Of a DNA stretch of 64,000 bases, positions 1-8,797 are shown piece by piece (within the stretch, counting starts at the first letter, position 1; every line of letters begins with the position of its first letter). The stretch is from assembly GCF_001735805.1 (NCBI RefSeq), contig NZ_CP017248.1, forward strand, positions 4,588,001-4,652,000, in the 5' to 3' direction. Made by a program: the position numbers and the translations under genes. Source of the DNA: Streptomyces fodineus. GTDB lineage: Bacteria; Actinomycetota; Actinomycetes; Streptomycetales; Streptomycetaceae. Below the pieces are notes generated by a model. The model saw nothing but the letters and a program-made list of their open reading frames with translations. It was not told where the DNA came from and ran no database searches.

Positions 1-570
1 TGCCTGTCGCCGCACGAGAGCGCCGAGGCCGCCGCGGGTGAGCCCGGTGTGGTGGTCGCGGCGATCAACGCCACCCGGGCCACGGTGCTCTCCGGGGAGG
101 CGGCGGCGCTGCAGCGGGTCGCGGAGCGGCTCGCCGCGCGCGGGGTGCGCACCCGGACGCTCCCGGTCGAGCACGCCTACCACTCGCCGCTGATGAGCCC
201 GGTGCGGAGCAAGTTCGAGGCGGCGGCCCGGCGGGTGAGCGGCGGGATGCCGGGGGTGCCGTACTACTCGACGGTGCACGGGCGCAGCACCAGCGAGCCG
301 CTCTACGCCTCGTACTGGTCGGAGCAGACCACGGCGCCGATCCGGTTCGCGGAGGCGATCCGCAATCTGCTGGACCAGCAGACCCCCACGCATGTGGTGG
401 AGATCGGGCCCAAGGCGGTGCTCACGCCGTACGTGCGGCGGGCGCAGGGGCGCTGCCGGCCCGTCTGCCTGCCGATGTGCCGCGGTCCGGAGACCAACGC
501 GGTCGACCTGGCCGGGACGTTCTCGGCGCTCGGCGCGGGCCCGCTCACCACGGCGCTGGCGGAGGCCTGA
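1..570 (+). CDS. Acyltransferase (malonyl-CoA:ACP transacylase type), 3' part only
   Basis: The reading frame is open from the first base of the window and ends with TGA, so only the C-terminal 189 residues are present. It carries the late acyltransferase motifs: an NAT...LSG strand early on, then the YHSPLM block with the conserved His, and near the end an EIGPKAVL segment. The GHSxG nucleophile lies outside the window. Free-standing acyltransferases in aromatic PKS clusters load malonyl units or handle a non-acetate starter; which role applies here cannot be read. The phosphopantetheinyl transferase start follows 4 bases after the stop, so the two are probably cotranscribed. Family call is firm, exact substrate unknown. 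Confidence 0.85.
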   Translation, partial: CLSPHESAEAAAGEPGVVVAAINATRATVLSGEAAALQRVAERLAARGVRTRTLPVEHAYHSPLMSPVRSKFEAAARRVSGGMPGVPYYSTVHGRSTSEPLYASYWSEQTTAPIRFAEAIRNLLDQQTPTHVVEIGPKAVLTPYVRRAQGRCRPVCLPMCRGPETNAVDLAGTFSALGAGPLTTALAEA

Positions 571-574
571 GGCG

Positions 575-1417
575 ATGGCCGTCATGGACGTGCCCCTGCG
601 GGTGGTGCCACCGCCGCAGGACTGGGCACGGGGAGTACGGGAGCAGCTCTCCGCCACCGGGACGGTCCTGGTGTACGGGGCGACCGAGGACTGGCTGCCG
701 GACGAGCACGAGGAGGACGAGGAGCGGCTGCGGCCCCTGCTGGGCCGCGACTGGCACCGCTACCGGGCCCTGGCGGACCAGCCGAAGACCCGGCGGCGCT
801 TCGCGACCTCCCGGCTGCTGCTGCGGCAGGTCGCCGCGGCGGCCCTGGAGACCCGCGCGGAACTGGTGGACCTCGCCTACCAGCCGGGCGGGCGCCCCTA
901 CGTCCGCGGCTGCGACCAGATCGATGTGAGCCTCAGCCACACCGAGGAGATCATCGTGGTGGGCATCACCCGGCGCGGTCGTATCGGTGTGGACGTGGAG
1001 CTGGCCGACCGCCGGATGGCGGGCACCGCCTCCGAGAAGCAGTCCTGTACGCCCTACGAGCGGGCGCGGCTGGCGGCCGTCGGCCCCTTCCTGGAGCGCA
1101 ACGCGCGGCTGGTACGGCTGTGGACGCTCAAGGAGGCGTACAGCAAGGCCCTCGGCCAGGGACTGCGGCTGCGCTTCACCCAGTTCGGCTTCGCCCTGCC
1201 GGAGGACGGCGCCGGTCCTTCGCTGGTCCGGCCGGACGGTACCCGGTGCAGCGCGCCGGGCTGGGAGTTCCGCGTCTTCGACGTCGCGGGCCGCTATGTG
1301 ATCAGCGCGGCGGTGTGCGACGCCGGCTTCGGCGAGTCCGCCGACCTGGCGGTGCACACGATGATCGACGAGGGCCTGCTCGCCGCGCTGCTCGACTCCG
1401 GCCCGGAACTCGGTTAG
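575..1417 (+). CDS. 4'-phosphopantetheinyl transferase, Sfp type
   Basis: A 280-residue protein that should convert apo carrier proteins to the holo form by transferring phosphopantetheine from CoA, presumably onto the ACP encoded at 8.8 kb. It shows the Sfp-family signatures: an SLSHTEE segment near residues 119-125, GVDVE at 138-142 (metal ligands) and WTLKEAYSK at 183-191. ATG 575 was chosen because GGAGG lies about 9 bases upstream, overlapping the end of the preceding gene; ATG 584 is an alternative. The gene converges with the response regulator and overlaps it by 4 bases. A dedicated transferase inside the cluster is common for PKS and NRPS loci. Confidence 0.9.
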   Translation: MAVMDVPLRVVPPPQDWARGVREQLSATGTVLVYGATEDWLPDEHEEDEERLRPLLGRDWHRYRALADQPKTRRRFATSRLLLRQVAAAALETRAELVDLAYQPGGRPYVRGCDQIDVSLSHTEEIIVVGITRRGRIGVDVELADRRMAGTASEKQSCTPYERARLAAVGPFLERNARLVRLWTLKEAYSKALGQGLRLRFTQFGFALPEDGAGPSLVRPDGTRCSAPGWEFRVFDVAGRYVISAAVCDAGFGESADLAVHTMIDEGLLAALLDSGPELG

Positions 1418-2028
1418 GGGATCCAGCCGGCCTCCTCGGCGATACGGATGGCGTCGATCCGGTTGCGTGCGTTGAGCTTGGACACGATCGCCGTGAGGTA
1501 GTTGCGCACCGTGCCCTGGGAGAGGAAGAGGCACGCGGCGATCTCCGCCGCGTCCGCGCCCTGTGCGGCCAGCCGCAGCACTTCCAGCTCGCGCGGCGAG
1601 AGCGGGTTGGGCGGGCAGTCCCAGGCCGAGAGGGCCAGCTCCGGATCGACGACCCGCTGGCCCGCCGCCACCTTCCGTACCGCGCGGGCCAGTTGGTCCG
1701 GCGGCGAGTCCTTCAGCAGAAAGCCGCCGACCTGCGCGGACATGGCCCGCCGCAGCGTGCCGGGGCGGCCCAGGCTGGTCAGGATGAGGGTGCGGCAGCT
1801 GGGCAGCTGCCGATGGAGTTCGGCCGCGGCCGTCAGCCCGTCCGTCCCGGGCAGGTCGATGTCGATCACGGCCACGTCGGGCCTTGACTTGAGCGCCTCC
1901 GGCACGATGATGTCGCCGCGGTCGACCGCCGACACCACCTTCAGATCGGGCTCCAGTTCCAGCAGCGCGATCAACGCGCCCCGTATCATCCGCACATCTT
2001 CGGCGAGCAGAATATTTACCGGTCGCAC
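1414..2028 (-). CDS. Response regulator, NarL/LuxR family (DesR-like)
   Basis: 204 residues: an N-terminal receiver domain (acidic residues at 10-11, probable phosphoacceptor Asp 56 in VIDIDLPG, LLKDSP lysine block) and a C-terminal LuxR-type helix-turn-helix beginning at LSPRELEVL with the recognition segment SQGTVRNYL. GTG 2028 is used as start, with AAGGA about 7 bases upstream. It lies 49 bp downstream of the histidine kinase on the same strand, so the two form a two-component system. Its location inside the metabolite cluster suggests cluster-level control, but the signal is unknown. Confidence 0.92.
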   Translation of the reverse strand: MRPVNILLAEDVRMIRGALIALLELEPDLKVVSAVDRGDIIVPEALKSRPDVAVIDIDLPGTDGLTAAAELHRQLPSCRTLILTSLGRPGTLRRAMSAQVGGFLLKDSPPDQLARAVRKVAAGQRVVDPELALSAWDCPPNPLSPRELEVLRLAAQGADAAEIAACLFLSQGTVRNYLTAIVSKLNARNRIDAIRIAEEAGWIP

Positions 2029-2077
2029 TCCCCGGTCCTTCCCCCCGTCAGGTCCCGGCGGCGCCGGAACCTGTTTC

Positions 2078-3289
2078 TCAGGCAGCCACGCTGCGCGCGG
2101 GCTGTCTCTCGGCGTCCGCCACCGCGATCGGGCGAACGGGCGCCTGGGCCGTCAGCCGGAAGCGGCCGTCCGGTCCCACGGCGGCGTCGAGGCGGCCACC
2201 GACCTGCTCCACACGGTGCCGCAGATTGCCGATCCCGCTGCCGCTCATGTCCTTCGAGCGTACTGCGGGCTGCTCCGGCACCCCGTCGTTGTCGAGGGTC
2301 AGGCGCACGGTGTCGCCTTCCCGCACGGCGGTGATGCTGCAGTGCTGCGCCTTGCTGTGCCGCAGGACGTTGGTCACGCCCTCCCGCAGCACCGTGGCCA
2401 GCACGGTGTCGATCACCGGGTGCAGGCCCGCGCAGTCCACCCCCACCTGCGCGCGGATGTCCGCGGCGCGCAGGATCTCGGCCGCGGAGGCCGCCTCGGC
2501 GGCCAGCGACATGTCCCGGTAGCCGCGGGCCACCAGACGCACATCGGCCAGTGCCTGCCGCGCGATCTGCAGCACCGAGGCCGTCTCGGCGCGGGCCTGC
2601 TCCGGACGGCTCGGAATCAGCCGGTAGATCAGCTCGGTCTGCAGCGTGATCGCGGAGAGGCTGTACCCCAGCAGGTCGTGCAGGTCGCGAGCGAAGCGCA
2701 GCCGCTCCTGGGCCACCGCCATCCGGGCCAGCTCGGCGCGCGAGCGGTGCACCTCCGTGATCAGGTCGGTGAGCCGGGTCATGCCGTAGAGGATGACGCC
2801 CGCGATCATCGTGGAGGCGGTCAGATAGGCCGTCATCACCGCGTTCTGGTGGGCGAGTTGTGCGATCAGCACCTCGCCGGCCCCGATCGCGGCGTAGAGC
2901 AGCCACGGCAGCCACCCGCTCAGCAGCAGCAGACACGATCCGGCCAGCGGCCCGGACATGCTTCCCCAGTCCAGTCCGAAGAACAGGAACGGCACATACG
3001 TCATCACCGCCTGCGTGGCCAGCGCCGTCCACCGCCGCCGGGCCGGCCACCGCCGCGCACCGGACGAGGTCAGCAGCGCCTGCACGGCGAACAGCACGGT
3101 CACACAGCCGATGCTGATCCATAACCTGGACGCCGACGCATGGCTCCACAGCACGTTGAGCGCCACCACCACGCCGTACCAGAGCACCACCACCAGGGTG
3201 ATCGTCCTGGCCAGAAGAGGAGGCGGGACGGGTGGGTGGGGCTCCGTCACCGCCGAGGCGGCAGACGCGTCGACGAATGCGTCGGTCAC
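2078..3289 (-). CDS. Sensor histidine kinase, HisKA_3 (DesK-like)
   Basis: 403 residues. The N-terminal half has several hydrophobic membrane segments (about 28-170) with no obvious extracellular domain. The dimerisation block carries phosphoacceptor His 204 in FARDLHDLLG, followed by an ATPase domain with N-box REGVTNVLRHS and G-box GSGIGNLRHRV. Start GTG 3289 is preceded by GGAG; an ATG at 3316 would add nine residues. It should phosphorylate the response regulator encoded just downstream. In DesK-type kinases the membrane segments themselves often act as sensor; that is family knowledge, not shown here. Confidence 0.9.
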   Translation of the reverse strand: MTDAFVDASAASAVTEPHPPVPPPLLARTITLVVVLWYGVVVALNVLWSHASASRLWISIGCVTVLFAVQALLTSSGARRWPARRRWTALATQAVMTYVPFLFFGLDWGSMSGPLAGSCLLLLSGWLPWLLYAAIGAGEVLIAQLAHQNAVMTAYLTASTMIAGVILYGMTRLTDLITEVHRSRAELARMAVAQERLRFARDLHDLLGYSLSAITLQTELIYRLIPSRPEQARAETASVLQIARQALADVRLVARGYRDMSLAAEAASAAEILRAADIRAQVGVDCAGLHPVIDTVLATVLREGVTNVLRHSKAQHCSITAVREGDTVRLTLDNDGVPEQPAVRSKDMSGSGIGNLRHRVEQVGGRLDAAVGPDGRFRLTAQAPVRPIAVADAERQPARSVAA

Positions 3290-3362
3290 GTGCGAGCTCC
3301 TCGGTAGGGGGGCCAATGACGGGCGGCGTAATCGTAACCGTCACAACTCCCTCACGGGAGGG

Positions 3363-5633
3363 TCAATAGAACAAGAGGACGGGGTTCAGGTTCTCGTAAC
3401 GAATCGGCCTGTCCCGCCTGCCCAGCTCAACCGGGACGTCGAACAGCCGGCCCGGACCGAAGCGCGCCCAGAAGTGCCGCAGACCGGGCACGATCACCTT
3501 CACGACCGGAAGGCCGAGATCCGGCCGGGTCTGGTCGAGCACGAGCAGGTCCATACCGTGCCGCTCGGTCAGCGCCGTTGCCGTCCGTACGTCCTGGAGC
3601 AGGTCCTCGCTCGGGACGTAGGCCCAACTGCCGGGCGTGCGCGGCGACTCGCCGGGATCCGGCACCAGGTAGGGCTGGTCGGCCACGGTGCGGCGGGTCC
3701 ACCAGTCGAGCAAATCCGGTTCGCTGGTGCCGTATCCGCCGCCGTCCGGGTCGGCCCGCGCCACGACTGGGAGCAGCTGGCACATCTCGGTCAGTGCCCG
3801 GCGCAGCGCCAGCCGCGGGTCGAAGTGCGCGCCGAAGCCCAGGGCGATGTCCTCGGCGGGCTTGTCGGTACGGCGTGAGACGGCCGCCATCACCGGGATG
3901 CCGAAGTCGGCGGTCAGGTCCAGCACCCACAGCTCGCGGCGCAGCCGGCCGCAGGACTCGCGCAGCCCGGCCACCCAGGGATCGTCGAACGCGTCCAGGC
4001 AGACGGCCGGCTGGCGGGTGCGGTTGTACCACCACAGGGCGACGGCGTCCCGCTCCACCAGTTCCAGGAAGCCCTGGACGACGGCGTCCTCCAGGCTGCT
4101 CCCGGCCGCGTTGCCGTTGGAGTCCGCCCACGGGCCCTCGGCCGCGTCCCGGCTGCCGGCCGGAGTGAAGTAGAGCAGCGAGGTCGGCAGCCAGCGCTCA
4201 CCGCCCGTGGTGAGCGAGCGCACCGGCGTCCACTCCACCGGGCGGTCCGCCCGGAAGGGGGCCGGCACCCGGTGGAACGCCGAGTGCCGCGCGTTCCACT
4301 CCTCACGGCCGGTGAACTGCCGTTCGGCGAAGAGCTGGCAGTCGTTGGGGTGCAGGGCCTGCGGGCCGATCCCGGTCAGGGTGTCCCGCAGTACGTACTC
4401 GTCGCCCTGGCGGGTGCCGGAGTAACGTTCCACCGCCTCGCAGAGCGCGCCGACCTGGGCCTCCAGCGCGGTGGTGCCCTTGCCGCCGCTGGAACTGCGC
4501 AGATGGCCCCGCAGCTGGTCAAGGGTGGTTCCGGACAGGGCCAGATTCCGGCCGGAGAGATAGCAGTTGAGGCCCTCCGGCAGCCGCTCGTCCCGGGTGA
4601 TGCCGCTCACCACCCCGGTGATCGGACTCACCAGGTGCCGGTAGCGCTCCAGCATCCGCTCAGGGCTCAGGGAGCGGTGGTTGCCGCCGGTTCCGGTGGC
4701 CTTCGGCCGGGGCGCGAGCGGGATCGGCCGCCTGGCCCGCGCCGCGACCAGCCCCGGGTCGCCGCAGGCGGGGCACTGCGGCCGGGCGCGCACGGGATGG
4801 TGTGTGCTGCGCAGGGTCAGCGTGTCCAGGACGCACAGCGAACGCTGGCCGTCGTGCCGGGCGCCGGCCAGCCACTTGGCCGCCTCCAGCGCGGCGGTGT
4901 GCCGGCCGAGGGCGCGCCCGGCGGCCAGTTCCGCCACCGGACGCTTGAGCGGGCGGTCGCTCTCCAGGGCGCGCTGCACGGGCAGTTCGGCCGCCCGATG
5001 GGCGCGCAGCCGGTGCGCGAGGCAGTGCCAGCAGGGCCCCGAGCCCGGGGTGAACACCGGCCCGACCCACGGCTGTGCGCCGTCCGGGCGGGCGAGCAGC
5101 CAGGGGCGCCCCCGCTCCCGGTGCCAGGCGTCGAGGTCGGCGAGTTCCGGGTCCAGGTAGTCGTCGCAGACGACCAGGGACAGGCCCGCCGCCCGGCCCT
5201 CGGCGGCCGGGACGAGACCCGAGTCCGAGCAGGCGGCCCGCACCTGCTCGGCGTCCACCCCGCCGACCCCGATGACCTGGACGGGGGTGGTCGCCACCGC
5301 GGTCGCCGCGGCGTCGCCGTCCAGTCCCGCCAGGTCCCAGTACGCCAGCGCCTCGGGCGGGGCGTCGGCCGCGGCCTCCCGGTAGGCCACCAGGTCGGCC
5401 CGGCCCAGCTCGGCCAGCAGCCGGCCGGCCTCCAGGGCCGGGAGGGCGGATCCGGCGCCGCGCAGCACCTCCTCCAGGGTCCGGGTGCCGTCGAGCAGGG
5501 GGGCCAGCAGCTGCACCCGGTCTCCGTGCAGCGCTGACACCCCCTGCGGGGAGAGCAGGTAGGCGGCCTCCCCCGGCACCACCTCGACCCGCATGTGGCG
5601 CCTGAACCCGACCCTGCGTCCCCCGCTGGTCAT
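3363..5633 (-). CDS. Fused ThiF-like/YcaO cyclodehydratase of azol(in)e RiPP type
   Basis: 756 residues in three parts. An N-terminal winged-helix-like region (about 12-95) resembles a RiPP leader-recognition domain. A ThiF-like middle carries two CxxC pairs (Cys 201/204 and 287/290, likely zinc ligands). The YcaO domain (about 320-756) has ATP-site motifs SSGGKGTTALEA near 381 and ADSNGNAAG near 503, then FLELVERDA. Such enzymes convert Cys/Ser/Thr to azolines in a precursor peptide using ATP. The C-terminus ends LNPVLLFY and lacks the PxPxP tail usual in azoline-forming YcaO proteins. The ATG overlaps the upstream stop as ATGA. The frame stays open far upstream, but this start fits the coupling. 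No flavin dehydrogenase is visible in the window. Confidence 0.85.
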   Translation of the reverse strand: MTSGGRRVGFRRHMRVEVVPGEAAYLLSPQGVSALHGDRVQLLAPLLDGTRTLEEVLRGAGSALPALEAGRLLAELGRADLVAYREAAADAPPEALAYWDLAGLDGDAAATAVATTPVQVIGVGGVDAEQVRAACSDSGLVPAAEGRAAGLSLVVCDDYLDPELADLDAWHRERGRPWLLARPDGAQPWVGPVFTPGSGPCWHCLAHRLRAHRAAELPVQRALESDRPLKRPVAELAAGRALGRHTAALEAAKWLAGARHDGQRSLCVLDTLTLRSTHHPVRARPQCPACGDPGLVAARARRPIPLAPRPKATGTGGNHRSLSPERMLERYRHLVSPITGVVSGITRDERLPEGLNCYLSGRNLALSGTTLDQLRGHLRSSSGGKGTTALEAQVGALCEAVERYSGTRQGDEYVLRDTLTGIGPQALHPNDCQLFAERQFTGREEWNARHSAFHRVPAPFRADRPVEWTPVRSLTTGGERWLPTSLLYFTPAGSRDAAEGPWADSNGNAAGSSLEDAVVQGFLELVERDAVALWWYNRTRQPAVCLDAFDDPWVAGLRESCGRLRRELWVLDLTADFGIPVMAAVSRRTDKPAEDIALGFGAHFDPRLALRRALTEMCQLLPVVARADPDGGGYGTSEPDLLDWWTRRTVADQPYLVPDPGESPRTPGSWAYVPSEDLLQDVRTATALTERHGMDLLVLDQTRPDLGLPVVKVIVPGLRHFWARFGPGRLFDVPVELGRRDRPIRYENLNPVLLFY

Positions 5634-6004
5634 ATGGCCGGGGCCGCCTTCGCGGGCGCCTCGGTGCCCTCGCCCGGAGCGGGCGCGGGGACGGTGTCGG
5701 GGGCCGGGCGGTGCGGGCGGTGGTCGGGCGAGGTCCAGCAGCCGAAGGTGCCGCCGGCGAAGGGCGCGGTGTGGCCGAGGTCCTCGATGACCAGCTCGGC
5801 ACCGGTGTAGAGCGGCTCGGCGGCGCACAGCCCGGTCAGGCCGAACTCGTCGAGGACGGACAGCGGGTCGGCGACATAGCGGCGGCCGAGATCGCGCTCC
5901 AGCCCGGTACGGGCGAGCAGTTCGGCCAGCCGGTGGTCGTCGGATCCCGGCCGGGCCGGGGCGGTGCGGACGGGAAGGTCGGTGGGCGACAGCGTCACGG
6001 ACAT
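5630..6004 (-). CDS. Candidate RiPP precursor or leader-like small protein
   Basis: 124 residues, translationally coupled (ATGA) to the YcaO gene; start ATG 6004 has GGAGGG about 9 bases upstream. The N-terminal half looks like a RiPP leader: an amphipathic segment HRLAELLARTGLERDL and then ADPLSVLDEFGL, which resembles the nitrile-hydratase-like leader style. The middle holds a short Gly/Cys/Thr/Ser stretch, GGTFGCWTS at about 84-92, the most likely site for heterocyclisation. The last 30 residues are Pro/Ala-rich. At 124 residues it is long for a precursor and has only two Cys (60 and 89), so it may instead be an accessory protein. No close family recognised. Confidence 0.5.
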   Translation of the reverse strand: MSVTLSPTDLPVRTAPARPGSDDHRLAELLARTGLERDLGRRYVADPLSVLDEFGLTGLCAAEPLYTGAELVIEDLGHTAPFAGGTFGCWTSPDHRPHRPAPDTVPAPAPGEGTEAPAKAAPAI

Positions 6005-6221
6005 CTGGGCGATCCCTCCGTTTGGCCGGGCGTTCCGGTGAACGCCTCCGGTGTGGCTTGATTCTGCGGTCGCCGAAGACGCCCAGCCCAGTGGCGGTTT
6101 CACCGGCCAGGTGTGAGATTTTCATGATTGCCGTGGTGAGCGGCTCACTGGGCCGCCGGCCCGGTGAACGGCACCCTCGAAGGACGGCCGCCCGGGTGCG
6201 GCCCAACGAGGGGAGAACGTC

Positions 6222-7010
6222 ATGGACATCAAGGTCCTCGGCCCGTTGGAGGCAGGAGAGGGGAGCGTCTCCTGCGTTCCGAGTGCGGCCAAGCCCCGGC
6301 AGATCCTGGCCCTGCTCGCGCTGCAGGCCGATCACGTCGTGCCGGTCCCCACGCTCATGGAGGAGATCTGGGGCGAGTCCATCCCGCGCAGCGCCGCGAC
6401 CACGCTGCAGACGTACATCCTGCAGCTCAGGCGGCGGATCTCGCAGGCGCTGGCGGACGACGCCGGCCGGGACGCCAAGCAGGTTCTGGTCACCCAGCAC
6501 GGCGGATATTCGCTCCGGGTGCGCCCCGGCCAGGTGGACGCCCACCAGTTCGAGCGGACGGCGGCGGCCGGCCGGGCGGCCTTCAACGCCGAGGACTACG
6601 CCACGGCGTCCCGGCTGCTGGGCGAGGCGCTGGCGCTGTGGAACGGGCCCGCGCTGGTGGACGTGCGGGTGGGCAGCGTGCTCGAACTGGAGGTGCTGCG
6701 GCTGACCGAGAACCGTACGGTCTGCCTGGAGCGCCGGTTCGACGCCGACCTGCGGCTCGGCCGCCACTCCGAACTCGTCCCCGAGCTCTACAGCATGACG
6801 ATGCGTCACCCGATGCACGAGAACTTCTGCGCCCAGCTGATGATCGCCCTGCACCAGTCCGGGGCCTCCTGGCGGGCCCTGCACGCCTACCAGCGGCTGC
6901 GCCGGACCCTGGTCGACGAGCTCGGCATGGAGCCCTCGCCCCGGCTGCAGCGGCTGCAGCAGGCGGTGCTCTCCGGGGAACCGGTGCTCGACGCCGGACT
7001 GTCGGCATAG
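6222..7010 (+). CDS. SARP-family transcriptional activator
   Basis: 262 residues, the size of small Streptomyces antibiotic regulatory proteins such as ActII-ORF4 and DnrI. The N-terminal OmpR-like winged-helix domain (about 1-95, with AATTLQTYILQLRR as recognition region) is followed by a bacterial transcriptional activator domain (about 100-255) with the typical HPMHENFCAQLM and YQRLRRTLVDELG blocks. It is divergent from the YcaO/precursor operon across a 217-bp gap and immediately precedes a carboxylase gene whose promoter holds a textbook SARP repeat pair. It is the probable pathway-specific activator of the PKS genes. Confidence 0.93.
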   Translation: MDIKVLGPLEAGEGSVSCVPSAAKPRQILALLALQADHVVPVPTLMEEIWGESIPRSAATTLQTYILQLRRRISQALADDAGRDAKQVLVTQHGGYSLRVRPGQVDAHQFERTAAAGRAAFNAEDYATASRLLGEALALWNGPALVDVRVGSVLELEVLRLTENRTVCLERRFDADLRLGRHSELVPELYSMTMRHPMHENFCAQLMIALHQSGASWRALHAYQRLRRTLVDELGMEPSPRLQRLQQAVLSGEPVLDAGLSA

Positions 7011-7041
7011 GGCCGGTCCCGAGGGATCGGCCCGCCGGTGC

Positions 7042-7073
7042 TCGAGCCGGTTTCGAGCCCCGGTGCTTACGTT
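7042..7073 (+). promoter_or_regulatory. SARP operator and promoter of the carboxylase gene
   Basis: Two perfect TCGAGCC heptamers at 7042-7048 and 7053-7059, start-to-start 11 bp, are followed after 8 bp by TACGTT at 7068-7073, a good -10 candidate. This geometry matches known SARP targets. The ATG of the next gene is at 7080, only 7 bases after the -10, so transcription would begin at or next to the start codon (leaderless mRNA). No Shine-Dalgarno sequence is present, which agrees. Confidence 0.8.
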
Positions 7074-7079
7074 CGGGCA

Positions 7080-8693
7080 ATGACGATCCTCGACGACACC
7101 ACGACGGTCGCCGCACCGCTCGGCGCCGTCCCCGTACCGCCGCGTGACCTGCGCAACTCCACCGCCGAGCTGCGCCGCCTCAAGGGCGAGGTCGTCCTCG
7201 GCCCGGACCCCGAGGCCACCGACCGGCAGCATGCCAAGGGCAAGCTGACGGCGCGCGAGCGGCTGGAACTCCTCTTCGACCCAGGCACGTTCACCGAACT
7301 GGAACCGCTCCGCCGGCACCGGGCGACCGGCTTCGGCCTGGAGGACCGCCGGCCGCACGGCGACGGGGTGCTGACCGGCTGGGGCCTGGTGCACGGCCGT
7401 ACCGTCTTCGCCTACGCCCACGACTTCCGGGTGTTCGCCGGCAGCCTGGGCGAGGCGCACGCCGCCAAGGTGCACCGCGTGATGGACCTCGCGGAGGCCG
7501 CGGGCGCTCCCCTGGTGTCCCTCAACGACGGTGCCGGAGCGCGCATCCAGGAGGGTGTCACCGCGCTGGCCGGCTACGGCGGGATCTTCCGCCGCAACGT
7601 CGCCGCCTCCGGGGTGATCCCGCAGATCAGCGTGATGCTCGGGCCCTGCGCCGGCGGGGCCGCGTACTCGCCCGCACTGACCGACTTCGTGTTCATGGTG
7701 CGCGGCACCTCGCAGATGTTCATCACCGGGCCGGACGTGGTGCGCGCCGTCACCGGTGAGGCCATCAGCCACGACGGGCTCGGCGGGGCCGACGCCCACG
7801 CCGCCCTCTCCGGCGTGGCGGGCTTCGTCCACGACGACGAGGCGTCCTGCCTGGCCGACGTGCGCTACCTGCTGTCGCTGCTGCCGTCCAACAACCGCGA
7901 GCTGCCGCCCGCGCAGGCCCCGGCCGACCCGCCGGACCGGCGCTGCGAGGCACTCACCGACCTGGTGCCCGCCGAGCCCGGACAGGCCTACGACATCCGG
8001 GCGGTGATCGAGGAGATCGTCGACGACGGCGAGTTCCTGGAGGTGCACGAGTCCTGGGCGCGCAACGTGGTCTGCGCGCTGGCCCGGCTGGACGGCCAGG
8101 TGGTCGGCGTGGTCGCCAACCAGCCCTCGGTACTGGCCGGGGTGCTGGACATCCACGCCTCCGAGAAGGCAGCCCGGTTCGTCTCCACCTGCGACGCGTT
8201 CAGCATCCCGCTGGTCACCCTCGTCGACGTGCCCGGCTTCCTGCCCGGGGTGGGCCAGGAGCACGACGGCATCATCCGGCACGGGGCCAAGCTGCTCCAC
8301 GCGTACTGCAACGCCAGCGTGCCGCGTATCTCGGTGGTCCTGCGCAAGGCGTACGGCGGCGCGTACATCGTCATGGACTCCCGCTCCATCGGGGCCGACC
8401 TGTGCTTCGCCTGGCCGACCAACGAGATCGCGGTGATGGGCGCGGAGGGAGCGGCGAACGTCGTCTTCCGCCGGGAGATCGCCCGCTCCGACGACCCCGA
8501 GGGCACCCGGGCACGGCTGGTCGAGCAGTACCGCACCGAGCTGATGCACCCCTACTACGCGGCCGAGCGCGGCCTCGTCGACGACGTCATCGACCCGGCG
8601 GACACCCGGGCGGTGCTGGTCCGCTCGCTCGCGATGCTGCGCGGCAAGAAGACCGACCTGCCCGAGCGCAAACACGGGATCACCCCGCTGTGA
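7080..8693 (+). CDS. Acyl-CoA carboxylase beta (carboxyltransferase) subunit
   Basis: 537 residues, full length for the AccB/PccB-type carboxyltransferase of actinomycetes. Paired crotonase-fold halves show SLNDGAGARIQEG and GPCAGGAAYSPA in the first, and VDVPGFLPGVGQEHDGIIRHGAKLL and RKAYGGAYIVM in the second. It should transfer CO2 from biotin to acetyl-CoA (or another short acyl-CoA) to supply malonyl-type extender units for the PKS; the biotinylated alpha subunit would be supplied from elsewhere. The start ATG 7080 lacks a ribosome-binding site and fits a leaderless transcript from the SARP promoter just upstream. Confidence 0.93.
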   Translation: MTILDDTTTVAAPLGAVPVPPRDLRNSTAELRRLKGEVVLGPDPEATDRQHAKGKLTARERLELLFDPGTFTELEPLRRHRATGFGLEDRRPHGDGVLTGWGLVHGRTVFAYAHDFRVFAGSLGEAHAAKVHRVMDLAEAAGAPLVSLNDGAGARIQEGVTALAGYGGIFRRNVAASGVIPQISVMLGPCAGGAAYSPALTDFVFMVRGTSQMFITGPDVVRAVTGEAISHDGLGGADAHAALSGVAGFVHDDEASCLADVRYLLSLLPSNNRELPPAQAPADPPDRRCEALTDLVPAEPGQAYDIRAVIEEIVDDGEFLEVHESWARNVVCALARLDGQVVGVVANQPSVLAGVLDIHASEKAARFVSTCDAFSIPLVTLVDVPGFLPGVGQEHDGIIRHGAKLLHAYCNASVPRISVVLRKAYGGAYIVMDSRSIGADLCFAWPTNEIAVMGAEGAANVVFRREIARSDDPEGTRARLVEQYRTELMHPYYAAERGLVDDVIDPADTRAVLVRSLAMLRGKKTDLPERKHGITPL

Positions 8694-8728
8694 GGGTCCA
8701 CGACCCCGCTTCCGCGGTCCATGCGGAC

Positions 8729-8760
8729 GCGAGCGCCCGTCGAGCACGTGGCCGAAACAT
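8729..8760 (+). promoter_or_regulatory. Possible second SARP site ahead of the ACP-KS-CLF operon
   Basis: GCGAGCG at 8729-8735 and TCGAGCA at 8740-8746 are spaced 11 bp start-to-start, and AAACAT at 8755-8760 sits 8 bp after the second copy in the -10 position. One repeat is imperfect, so this is weaker than the site at 7042. It would allow separate expression of ACP, KS and CLF from the carboxylase gene. Confidence 0.45.
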
Positions 8761-8797
8761 GGCTGCACCGGCAATTCGCCAGAAGGAGAGACACACC

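Noticed and set aside
5634..8774. A minus-strand frame that stays open far upstream of the YcaO start, suggesting an 1803-residue protein
   Set aside because: It runs antisense through the SARP and carboxylase genes and has shadow composition. The ATGA-coupled start at 5633 is sufficient.
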